Positions 43,414 to 51,491 of a DNA stretch of 64,000 nucleotides are shown piece by piece. The position numbers were made by a program, and so were the translations under genes. Each line of letters starts with the position of its first letter. The first letter of the stretch is position 1. The notes below the pieces were generated by a model. It saw nothing but the letters and a program-made list of their open reading frames with translations, was not told where the DNA came from and made no database searches. Source of the DNA: Planctomycetota bacterium (GTDB lineage: Bacteria; Planctomycetota; B15-G4; SIAN01); assembly GCA_028289345.1 (NCBI GenBank), contig JANQQL010000025.1, forward strand, positions 248,001 through 312,000, in the 5' to 3' direction.

Positions 43414-44808
43414 TCAGAACTGAAAGTAGATGAACGGTTCGAACGAAGCCGGATAGAGCCACGCAATGGTGGCCGCGCTCACCCCCAGTCCGAACGCGAA
43501 AACCGGGGCCGGGAGCGCATGCAAGCGACGCTGCACCAGTTCGCGATGGGCCAGGAAGTGCACCCCGAGCAAGCCCGCAATCAGTCCGAACAGCCGCGGT
43601 GACAGTGACTCGGTTCCGGAGCTGTCCCCAAACAGAAACGCCCGGGTGATCGTCGTCGCCGATCCGAGGTCAGCGGCCCGGAAGTAGATCCAGGTCAGGC
43701 AAACCCAGATCCCGGTCAGCGCCCAAGCGACCAACGGCGGAAGCCTCCACCGTCCCTCGACCGCAGCGCTCCACTGCCGGTGAATCATCAGCGCCAGTCC
43801 GTGCAGCGCACCCCACACCACAAAGGTGAACGCGGCTCCATGCCACAACCCGCCGAGCACCATGGTGAGGAACAGGTTGCGGTAGGTTTGGAAGGTGCTC
43901 CCCTTGCCGCCACCCAATGGAATGTACAGGTAGTCGCGCAGCCAGGTGGAGAGGGAGATGTGCCAGCGGTGCCAGAACTCGCGAATGCTGGTCGCCAGAT
44001 AGGGATGCCGGAAGTTCACGCACAGCTGGTACCCGAGCAGTCCAGCGATGCCGAGCGCCATGTCGCTGTAACCCGAAAAGTCACAGTAGATCTGCGCGCC
44101 GAACAACGGTGCGGCGATCCACGCGCTCATCCAGTGGTAGGCCTCGGGGTCCGCGAAGTACGGGTCGATGAGGTTTCCGATCTGGTCGGCGAAGAACACC
44201 TTCTTGATCAGGCCCGCGACGAACAGAGAGAGGCTGGCGCGGACGGCGACGTTTGCGAAGCGGCGCGGTTCGTCGAGCTGGGGCAGGAAGTCGCGGGCGC
44301 GCACGATGGGGCCGGCCACCAACTGGGGGAAGAACGCAACGAAAAGAGCGACTTCGGCGAATGACCTCCGCGCGGTCAGCACACCGCGATGCACATCCAA
44401 GGTATAGCTCATGCTCTGGAAGGTGAAGAAGCTGATGCCTACCGGAAGCACGATCTCGAGAGAGGGCCGCGGCAGCTCCAGACCGCACCAGGCGCCGAGC
44501 TGCACGGCCGAGTCGACAAAGAACCCGAAGTACTTGAAGAACCCGAGAACACCCAGGTTGACCACGATGCTGCCCACCAGCCACGCGCGCTTGGCTCGTC
44601 CCTGGGTCGAGGAAATGCGCAGAGCCGCCACGTAATCGAAGGCTGTCGAGGCAAAGATCAATCCGCAGAAGCGCCAATCCCAGGCCGCATAGAACGCGTA
44701 GCTGGCAAGCAGCAACCAGGCCTTGCGCTTCACGGCAGAGCGCAGCGACCAGTGCACTGCGAACACCACCGCGAAGAACGCCAGGAAATGGAAGTCGACG
44801 AAGAGCAT
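43414..44808 (-). CDS. MBOAT-family membrane O-acyltransferase (AlgI-like)
   Basis: This 464-residue protein has about ten membrane helices and the MBOAT hallmarks HRWHISLSTWLRDYLYIPLGG and GGLWHGAAFTF, with the conserved His323 and a second His283. AlgI-type enzymes move acetyl groups across the membrane for O-acetylation of exopolysaccharides. The gene starts 4 bp after the stop of the SGNH-like gene on the same strand, the standard partner arrangement (AlgI with AlgX/AlgJ/DltD-like). The polymer modified is unknown. Confidence 0.93.
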   Translation of the reverse strand: MLFVDFHFLAFFAVVFAVHWSLRSAVKRKAWLLLASYAFYAAWDWRFCGLIFASTAFDYVAALRISSTQGRAKRAWLVGSIVVNLGVLGFFKYFGFFVDSAVQLGAWCGLELPRPSLEIVLPVGISFFTFQSMSYTLDVHRGVLTARRSFAEVALFVAFFPQLVAGPIVRARDFLPQLDEPRRFANVAVRASLSLFVAGLIKKVFFADQIGNLIDPYFADPEAYHWMSAWIAAPLFGAQIYCDFSGYSDMALGIAGLLGYQLCVNFRHPYLATSIREFWHRWHISLSTWLRDYLYIPLGGGKGSTFQTYRNLFLTMVLGGLWHGAAFTFVVWGALHGLALMIHRQWSAAVEGRWRLPPLVAWALTGIWVCLTWIYFRAADLGSATTITRAFLFGDSSGTESLSPRLFGLIAGLLGVHFLAHRELVQRRLHALPAPVFAFGLGVSAATIAWLYPASFEPFIYFQF

Positions 44809-44812
44809 GGAG

Positions 44813-45847
44813 TCAGTGAAGGTCCCGCGATCGCCATTCCAAGAGTTGACGGGCGAGCAGCCGAGAGAAGTGGGCGGCCCCGGTGACGTTGAAGTGCCCG
44901 GTGTTCCAGCGATAGTCGGCGCCGTAGAGATTGGGGTACTGCTGCGGGTCGTCGAAGCGAAACACCGGTTCGGACAGAGTGTCGAGGACCGCGGGGCCGA
45001 GGGGTTCCAAGATGGGAAAGATCACGGTGACGACCTCGATCCCATGGGCCCGAGCCTCTCGGACCACTGCTTCGTGGCACAAGGCGCGGGCGTAGTCCCC
45101 GGCGTTCCACGGTTGAGGTTGTGCGCGCTCGGCTTCGAACGCGCTCAACAGGCTCGAGTACTTCTCCCGATCCCGCAGGAAGGAGTTCCGTTTGAAGTAG
45201 CCATCGGCCATGGCAATCTTTTCGGACACCACTTCATTGGGGCGTAGGGGAGCGGGACCTCGGTGCCGCCACCACTTGCGTCCTTGGTGAAAGGCCGTCA
45301 GCTGTGCGGCAAAGGCGGAAAGGTGGACTCCTGCCCGCTGCATGCGATACCACGGCTGGTCGAAGGTCAGCAGCTGGGCGGCGAGTGCGGCCAGCGTTGC
45401 GGTCGCGTCGTGCCAGGAAATGAAGTACTCCGTGGCCGGCACCTGAGACGCGTCCTCCGCGGATCCAAGGTTCCAGTGGAACTCGAGGAAGAGAGTCCGG
45501 GGGAGTGGCGCGTCCGACTCGAGGATCCGCTCCAGAATCTGGCCAATCATCGGAGGGGTCATGGCCGCCACGCCGAAGTTGTAGCTGTGGGTCGGAAATC
45601 CTGCTGCCGCCATTTCCGCATCGAACGCGGCCGGGTCGAATCCCGAATTGATGTGACTGGAACCGAGGAACAGAACGTCGAAGGGTTCCGAAGCCTGGAT
45701 CACCCGCCCGAGTTTCTGTTCGACATAGGAGTGGCGGGCCGGGGTGAGGTTTCGAAACACCATCGCCGCGGCGCTGAAACCCATGGCGAACAGCAGCACG
45801 AGCAGCCAGCGTGAAGATCCACTGGAAACCGACCTTGGTTCGGTCAA
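44813..45847 (-). CDS. Membrane-anchored SGNH-like protein, partner of the MBOAT
   Basis: A 344-residue protein with an N-terminal membrane helix (WLLVLLFAMGFSAAAMVF) and an SGNH-hydrolase-like domain: block I FLGSSHINSG (Ser63 or Ser64) and YNFGVAAM. Near the C-terminus the expected D-x-x-H reads NTGH (Asn315, His318), so the acid of the triad is replaced. I accept the TTG start because GGGAG lies six bases upstream and no later start keeps the membrane helix. It likely completes O-acetylation outside the membrane with the MBOAT four bases downstream. Confidence 0.72.
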   Translation of the reverse strand: MTEPRSVSSGSSRWLLVLLFAMGFSAAAMVFRNLTPARHSYVEQKLGRVIQASEPFDVLFLGSSHINSGFDPAAFDAEMAAAGFPTHSYNFGVAAMTPPMIGQILERILESDAPLPRTLFLEFHWNLGSAEDASQVPATEYFISWHDATATLAALAAQLLTFDQPWYRMQRAGVHLSAFAAQLTAFHQGRKWWRHRGPAPLRPNEVVSEKIAMADGYFKRNSFLRDREKYSSLLSAFEAERAQPQPWNAGDYARALCHEAVVREARAHGIEVVTVIFPILEPLGPAVLDTLSEPVFRFDDPQQYPNLYGADYRWNTGHFNVTGAAHFSRLLARQLLEWRSRDLH

Positions 45848-46196
45848 CCGGCACTCCCGGAAAGCACACGTCTCGCGTGAGTCACCGGGCGCGTCCCGCT
45901 CGCCGCGTCTTGCTCACTCTTCTTGTTTCGGATGGAGGTTGGGAGAAAGATAACCCCGCGGGGGCAGACGGTCCCGTGGGAAGAGCTGGTTTTCCAAGTG
46001 GACTCCAGTTTGCCGACGAGTCGCCACTCCGCGGGAAGGCGCTGATCACCCACGGCTCTCCGAAGGACGGACACTGGGCAGAACGTGCCTGCCATCGCAG
46101 CATCCCTGGCACGAGGTTCTGGGCGTGAGCGAAGGTTCCACGCCGCCCCCGTCGGCGGGCAGCGGGCGGCGCCAATTTTTCCCCGGTGATTTCGAC
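45848..46196. other. 349-bp intergenic region
   Basis: It lies upstream of the SGNH-like gene and downstream of the CRTAC1-like gene, both on the minus strand, and so should contain the acetylation operon promoter. Beyond the hairpin at 46141-46171 there is a CCCCGCGGGG palindrome near 45955. No gene was recognised. Confidence 0.4.
46141..46180. terminator. Hairpin with T-run below the CRTAC1-like gene
   Basis: CGCCGCCC (46141-46148) pairs perfectly with GGGCGGCG (46164-46171), the loop can fold further, and TTTTT follows at 46176-46180. The stem would end the CRTAC1-like transcript, which comes from the right; the T-run is on the plus-strand side, so in that direction it would act as a stem without a tail. 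Confidence 0.4.
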
Positions 46197-48374
46197 TCAA
46201 GGGCCCTGAAGCAGGTCTTCGAGGACGACCAGTTCATCCCGCCCTTCGGTAATGGCGACGATGTTGTCTAGGGGAATGCCGCGGAACACCTGGGTGATTC
46301 CCGAGGTCGGCCAAAACACCTCGAGCTGGGCGATGCGCGTTGCCTTGCCCAGACCGATCTCACAGCGCAGAGGGTTGGCGCCGAAGCTGCCGCCACTGTT
46401 CACTCGGGAGTGGATGGTTCGCGGGCCCCAAGGCGTCTCGGTGGTCACCTTGACTTGGGCACCGATGGCCGAGCGATTGCTTTGAATTCCCTGCAGTTCG
46501 ACGTGAAGGAAGCGGTGCCGAAATCCGGGGTTCTCGAACAGCGCATCGGAGAAGCGGTCTCCCGGGTAGGCACCGCCGAGTTGCTCGAAGAGGTCCTGAT
46601 CGCCGTCCTGGTCCACATCGGCGAACACCACGGCGTGGCCTTTTTGGAGGTGGCCGACGCGAGCCGCCTCGCTCACGTCGACAAAGGACTTTCCGCCGCG
46701 ATTCAAGTAGAGGACGTTCGGCATCAAACCGTCGTACATCGGATACCCCGTCCCGAGATAGAAGTCCGCGTACCCGTCGTTGTCGATGTCCCCGAAATTG
46801 GCACCCATGGGAGCGGTCCGACGGGTCAACCCGACTCGCTCGGCGACGTTCTCGAAGCCGGCTCGGTGTTCCTGGCCATGGCTTGCGCCGCCAAGGCCTC
46901 GATACAGCGCATGGGGCTCGGACTTGCTGGCCATTCCCAGGTAGCTCGCGGCGACGGAAGACACCTCTTGCCAGTAAGAAGACACATAGAGGTCCAAGAT
47001 GCCGTCGTTGTCGTAGTCCCAGAACCAAACGGGAAAGCTGCGAATCGGCCCGTTGACCCCGAGCTCTGCGGCCACGTCGGTGAACTTTCCATTGCCGTCG
47101 TTTCGGTACAGCCGGTTTTCTTGACCCAGGTTGGACACGTACAGGTCCGGGTCTCGGTCCGCGTCGTAGTCTCCCCAGACCACTCCCTTGGTGTAGCGCA
47201 AGTTTTGGACGCCGGCGCTGGTAGCGATGTCACGGAAAGTCCCATCGCCATTGTTTTCGAAGAGTTGGCACGGGTAAGCGCGATCGCCGATGTTCTCGTT
47301 GCCGACGTAGAGATCCAGGTCGCCATCGTTGTCGAAGTCTGCCCAGGCCGCGGTCTGGCTCGGGTAGTTTTCCTTGGCCAGTCCCGCGGCGAAGGTGACG
47401 TCGTGGAAGGTTCCGTCGCCGTTGTTGTGGAGGAGCGAGTTGGGGTGGCGTCCGGACTTTCCCAGCCAGGCGCCGCGCAACACCAACACGTCGACGAATC
47501 CGTCGTTGTCGTAGTCCGCCTGGACCAAGTTCAAGCCGCCGAGCAGGCCGGTGAGGTTTGCTTCCTCGGTCGCCCGGGTGAAGCGGCGGAAACCATCGTT
47601 GCGGTAGTACTGGATCTGACCGGTCGGATCGAAGGTCGAGGTCAGCAAGTCCAGGTCATGGTCGTTGTCGAAGTCCTCGAAAACCGCGCCGCCGCTCAAG
47701 TTGAAGGTGTCCAGTCCCAGAGCCGGAGCCACGTCTTCGAACTCGGGAAACTCCACAGGAGACTCGAATCGTTCGGGAGGGATGACGAGGCCTTCTGGGA
47801 CCTCGCCCGGATACTCGCCCAACGTCATCTGGGCGATGTTCAGAAGCCAGCGAGCGGCGAGATCATCGGGGCGCCGATCCAGCAACTCCCGGAGAACTTC
47901 GGCGGCGCGGCGGGAGCCGGTCGCCAGTCGATGAACGCCATCGGCCCGGATGGGGAAGATGCAGCGGTCCGCATTCCCCGATCCGGCGCAGTTTTGGTCT
48001 TCGCCGAGGCGCAAGTTCGCGACTGCCAGCTCGAAGAGAGTGTCTCGCCAGTCGCGCGGCGACACGTCGGGAAGCTCCACGAGGAGGGCGTAAGCGTTTT
48101 CGTGGAGTTCCACGGCGCGAAAGGTGTTGCCGAGGCGCAACTCGTGACGTCCCAGACGGCGCGACAGTTTCCAGCGACGACCAAACGCGCCTTTGTTGGG
48201 GAGCGCGCTCAGTTTCTTGCGCAGCTCCTTCGCTCCTCCGTCTCCGTGCCAAGGGTTTTGATCCGGAGTGTCGCGAGCGATTTGCGCGAGCACCTCTTTC
48301 ATGCGTTCGTGGGACGTAGCATGGGGATCGCTGATCGCAATCAGCGATAGAAAGACCGTGCAAACGAAAGTCAT
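46197..48374 (-). CDS. CRTAC1-like FG-GAP/VCBS propeller with ASPIC/UnbV domain
   Basis: This 725-residue protein has an N-terminal signal-like segment (TFVCTVFLSLIAI), about 170 residues of helical sequence, then repeated VCBS/FG-GAP motifs with calcium-type loops: DFDNDHDLDLLT, DYDNDGFVDVLVL, DFDNDGDLDLYVGN, DYDNDGILDLYVS and DIDNDGYADFYLG. The C-terminal ASPIC/UnbV domain shows SNRSAIGAQVKV, HSRVNSGGSFGANPL and FWPTSGITQVFRGI. Proteins of this type are widespread and abundant in Planctomycetota and are exported; function is not established. A long antisense frame also crosses the gene, but it has no domain. Confidence 0.9.
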   Translation of the reverse strand: MTFVCTVFLSLIAISDPHATSHERMKEVLAQIARDTPDQNPWHGDGGAKELRKKLSALPNKGAFGRRWKLSRRLGRHELRLGNTFRAVELHENAYALLVELPDVSPRDWRDTLFELAVANLRLGEDQNCAGSGNADRCIFPIRADGVHRLATGSRRAAEVLRELLDRRPDDLAARWLLNIAQMTLGEYPGEVPEGLVIPPERFESPVEFPEFEDVAPALGLDTFNLSGGAVFEDFDNDHDLDLLTSTFDPTGQIQYYRNDGFRRFTRATEEANLTGLLGGLNLVQADYDNDGFVDVLVLRGAWLGKSGRHPNSLLHNNGDGTFHDVTFAAGLAKENYPSQTAAWADFDNDGDLDLYVGNENIGDRAYPCQLFENNGDGTFRDIATSAGVQNLRYTKGVVWGDYDADRDPDLYVSNLGQENRLYRNDGNGKFTDVAAELGVNGPIRSFPVWFWDYDNDGILDLYVSSYWQEVSSVAASYLGMASKSEPHALYRGLGGASHGQEHRAGFENVAERVGLTRRTAPMGANFGDIDNDGYADFYLGTGYPMYDGLMPNVLYLNRGGKSFVDVSEAARVGHLQKGHAVVFADVDQDGDQDLFEQLGGAYPGDRFSDALFENPGFRHRFLHVELQGIQSNRSAIGAQVKVTTETPWGPRTIHSRVNSGGSFGANPLRCEIGLGKATRIAQLEVFWPTSGITQVFRGIPLDNIVAITEGRDELVVLEDLLQGP

Positions 48375-48895
48375 GACCTGGCTCTTAGGTGATAGGAAGA
48401 AGAGTCTGCCGGTCGGGGGGATTCCGCGATGTGCGGAAAAACCAGCAGAAAGTGGGGATCTCCTCTTCCTTCAGTAGTGCACCCTTCGACCTTCCGTTAC
48501 GGGTTTGAGTTCAACGAAATTGAGAAACATCACAAACTGCGCTGCATCGGAGCCATGCTTCAAAACGAACATCGACAAGAGGAGTGCCGTTCTGATCAAT
48601 GGAAGTTCCAACGGGTCGTCGATGCATGCACCTCGTTGACAGTTCAAAAAAGCCGAAAAGTCCTCATTGCCCCTCACACAAACGTCGGACCTTCCCTCAC
48701 GAGCCAATCGCTTTCACGGATGTCGCAACGACCGCGTCATTCAAGAGTCAGCGAATTTCTTCGCGTCGTTCCTCCAATGGAAGTGCGGATTTCATGAGCA
48801 CTTCGGGTGCTGTTGCTGAGAGCAATCTCTGCTGTCTCTGCAGGGATCCAACGAAAGCAAGGGGGAGGAGGCTTCGGTGTTCCGACCCCGAATCG

Positions 48896-48917
48896 CATTG
48901 TCGGGAAACCGACAATG
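48896..48917. ncRNA. Perfect 9-bp hairpin with GAAA tetraloop
   Basis: CATTGTCGG-GAAA-CCGACAATG forms nine base pairs closed by a GNRA loop, which is characteristic of structured RNA rather than of a protein-binding palindrome. The strand is not defined by the sequence. Its 3' arm is also the 5' arm of the tRNA-like element. Confidence 0.45.
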
Positions 48918-48975
48918 GTCGTGCCCGCTCCGCTCAGACCAACTCTGGATTCGAGGTTCGAACCCTGGTTGTCGG
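48909..48975 (+). pseudogene. tRNA-like remnant
   Basis: CCGACAA (48909-48915) pairs with TTGTCGG (48969-48975) as a 7-bp acceptor stem. Exactly in the T-arm position before it are the loop TTCGAAC (48957-48963, consensus TTCRANN) and a 5-bp stem with one mismatch. The D-arm is weak (GTC/GAC), no GG is seen in the D-loop, and the 67-nt length leaves no room for a normal anticodon arm. It is at best a decayed tRNA or a mimic. Confidence 0.3.
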
Positions 48976-49149
48976 AGCCGCGTCTGATCCACTGGACCCT
49001 CGTGAGGATCTCTTGGCGTCTGGTGGGAGGTGTCCCGCCCGATTGGATCCGCACGGATTCACGAGGGGCGACTGGGAATGGCCCAGGGGCTCCTTCTCGT
49101 CCGAAGATGCTTTGGCTGGTTTTCGCGACCGCTTTCGTGATGAGGCGGT

Positions 49150-51261
49150 TCACGGTGCTGTCGTTGATCCGGCAGAGTGGCTTGAGTTCCGCGACTGAGT
49201 CAGCTGGACAATGCCTTCGGCTTGAGAGACGACCGTTCGGGCCCCTTGATCGAGGAGCTGCTCTGCAAGCAATCGATCGAGGGGAAGAGTGTTCAGGGGA
49301 CCATCCGCGGCGAGGTGAATTCGCTCCGCACCATGCAGGTCATCGAGGAGTGGCGCGAACAGAGCGTTGCCAAGGGCCGCAAGCGAAGAGGGCTCGGAGC
49401 CGACCTTTCCCTGAGTCCGAATTTCGTCAATCAGCGCAGCGATTGTCGACGAGCTCCCGATCCGAGCGACGCGATCTGAGTCCTCCCGGTTGCCCGCGAG
49501 GAACGCCCACAACTGCTGGTCGGTCCAGCAGAACGACACCAGGCGCGCGTTTCCTTGGAGCAGAGTTTCCAGATCCGCTTCGTCGACTCCGGCCATCTCG
49601 AAAAGAGATCGCTGCGGAGCTCCGGTCGGCAGCCACGCATCGAGTCGCGAGGCGATGCGTTGCTTCTGCTGCGAGCGGTCTTCTTTGCGAGAATGCCCGG
49701 CTTCATCCCGTTGGAACTGTTCCAACAGCTCTCCCAGGGAGCCTTCTTGGGGACGGGCTTCGAGAAAGAGCGCATCGGCAATGCGGAGCTCGGCTTGACG
49801 CAGACGCTCGAGGGTGAGAAGCGCCGGTCGAGCATGATTCGCCCGGTTTTCAGCAAGTTGGCAATGAGCGACCTTCACGGCGTCGAACCATCGGTCCGTG
49901 GGAGAGCGCTGGTCCCCGCGAAGCAGCCGCGCTCTTTTGGGCGGGCTCATGGAAGCCATGCTGGATTCGAGCATGGCCAAAGCATCGATGAGCTCGACGC
50001 TAGTTCCGTGGGCTTGAAACTCGGCGGAGACTAGAGAGAGGAACGTCTCCACGAGGAACGGATGATCTTCGCCCCACATCTCTCGTTGGCGACGGAGCAA
50101 TGCCACCAGTTCTCGAGTGGCGTCCTCCGCGTCTCCACAGGCCAGAAGTGCTCGACCGTGGAGCAAGTGAACCGCGTCGCAGTTCTCATGAACCCCGTTC
50201 GAGTGGGTGCTCTCCAAGAGCAATGAGCTCTTGTGAAGGGCCTCCTGGGGCCGACCTTGAAGCCGGTCGATTTCTGCGTCAGCCATGGCGATCCACGGCG
50301 GCAAAGGTTCGTCGCGAGGTCCCGCTGATCGGAGAGTCTCGAGGGCGTTCCGAGCCAATTGGGGAGCGCCCAGCTGTAAGGACTGAAACACGACATCGCG
50401 AGCAAGGCTTTGCGAGATCGGAGCCTTGTTCGCAGAGGATACTAGTTCGCCAAGGAGTGCGATGGCGGGCTCGTGTTCGTCCAGCTGATCGAGACAACGA
50501 ACGCCCAGTTTCAGCACGTCGACCCACTGCGGGGTGCCCTGCAACTGAGCTGCGTTCAGCCAGGCCCGCGCATGATCCGTGACCTGTCGTGCTTTCACCC
50601 ACTGGCCCCGTTCGCCAAGAACGACCGCCAGGCCGACCATGGGGCGAACCGTCCGCGTGGGATTGTTCATACCGTAGAACTTTTCATAGATCGCGGCGGC
50701 CCATTGGTAGTGATGCTGTGCGGTTCCGCGATCCTGGCAGCGATGAGCCAGTCGCCCGGCAATCTCATGGGCTTCACCGACGAGGGGAGTCTTACCGAAA
50801 CGCTCTTCGGCCTCGGCGCAAACGGTTTCGATTTCTCGCCATGCGAACTCGAACTGGCCGGCCCGTTCGGCGATTTCGGCAAGATGGCGGCGCGCGATGA
50901 TCACCATCGAGGGATCCTCACTCGCAACCTTCTGAAGGATGGACAGAGCCGTGGCTGCCGCCTCCACGGCCGCTTCTCCCCGACCCGATTGGGACAGGGC
51001 GAAGGAAAGGTTGTGGTGGGCTCGAGCGACCAGCTCGTGTTGATTTCCGTGTTCGGCTCGCCGTTCTTCCAATACCTGTTGGTAGCCCGCCACAGCTTGC
51101 TCGAAACGCCCTTGACGGAGAAGCTCCGCCGCCACCTCGCTCGCTTGGAACGCCGGGTCAGGGAGCTCGTTGGTTGCGGCTTGGGATGTTGCGTTCGAAG
51201 CGTTCGCGAACAGAGTGATCAGCAAAGAGGCCAAGGACCTGGAATCGAAAGAGGCGCGCAT
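49150..51261 (-). CDS. TPR protein with truncated CHAT-like C-terminus
   Basis: This 703-residue protein begins with a signal-like N-terminus (SLASLLITLFANASNATSQA) and is mostly TPR-like repeats (AVAGYQQVLEERRAEHGNQH). The last ~160 residues look like the start of a CHAT domain (RLVSFCWTDQQLWAFLAG; ERIHLAADGPLNTLPLDRLL). The sequence then ends about 35 residues later, where a full CHAT domain would need roughly 150 more with His and Cys. No continuation was found in the other minus-strand frames downstream. The start at the ATG 51261 was preferred to a TTG at 51279. Probably a non-catalytic TPR paralogue, or a decayed peptidase. Confidence 0.75.
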   Translation of the reverse strand: MRASFDSRSLASLLITLFANASNATSQAATNELPDPAFQASEVAAELLRQGRFEQAVAGYQQVLEERRAEHGNQHELVARAHHNLSFALSQSGRGEAAVEAAATALSILQKVASEDPSMVIIARRHLAEIAERAGQFEFAWREIETVCAEAEERFGKTPLVGEAHEIAGRLAHRCQDRGTAQHHYQWAAAIYEKFYGMNNPTRTVRPMVGLAVVLGERGQWVKARQVTDHARAWLNAAQLQGTPQWVDVLKLGVRCLDQLDEHEPAIALLGELVSSANKAPISQSLARDVVFQSLQLGAPQLARNALETLRSAGPRDEPLPPWIAMADAEIDRLQGRPQEALHKSSLLLESTHSNGVHENCDAVHLLHGRALLACGDAEDATRELVALLRRQREMWGEDHPFLVETFLSLVSAEFQAHGTSVELIDALAMLESSMASMSPPKRARLLRGDQRSPTDRWFDAVKVAHCQLAENRANHARPALLTLERLRQAELRIADALFLEARPQEGSLGELLEQFQRDEAGHSRKEDRSQQKQRIASRLDAWLPTGAPQRSLFEMAGVDEADLETLLQGNARLVSFCWTDQQLWAFLAGNREDSDRVARIGSSSTIAALIDEIRTQGKVGSEPSSLAALGNALFAPLLDDLHGAERIHLAADGPLNTLPLDRLLAEQLLDQGARTVVSQAEGIVQLTQSRNSSHSAGSTTAP

Positions 51262-51491
51262 GGTTCGCTCGTGAATCAAAGGAGAAGGGGGAATTCAGGG
51301 TGAAGCCGGCAGTGGGCCGTCGGGTGGAGGACCCACTGCCGAACTTGCTTCGGAGGCAAGAGGCAGGTCCGTTCTCGCCGGTGGGTCGTCGCAGGAGGTG
51401 ACCGAGTGGGGTGCCACCAGGGGAGGTTCGAGGAAGCGACCTGCCTGCGTTGACCGAACTCGACGAGAACGGATTGCCTTCCTGCCGGGCC

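Larger units (their letters stand above)
48375..49149. other. 775-bp non-coding region with RNA-like structures
   Basis: The largest gap in the window. Several frames exist on both strands, none with a recognisable domain. On the minus strand the frame contains GFEPR, a common chance product of a tRNA T-arm read as protein. The region holds a perfect GAAA-tetraloop hairpin and a tRNA-like remnant, listed separately. It could contain a small RNA gene. Confidence 0.45.

Noticed and set aside
46410..48350. Long plus-strand open frame of 646 codons opposite the CRTAC1-like gene
   Set aside because: It is an antisense frame in GC-rich sequence. The minus strand holds clear FG-GAP repeats and an ASPIC/UnbV domain, and the plus frame has no domain.
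48909..48975. A functional tRNA gene
   Set aside because: The T-arm and acceptor fit, but there is no room for an anticodon arm and the D-loop is wrong, so it is reported only as a remnant.
48599..49198. 199-codon plus-strand frame in the 775-bp gap
   Set aside because: No domain or ribosome-binding site; it crosses the tRNA-like structure and the end of the TPR gene on the other strand.
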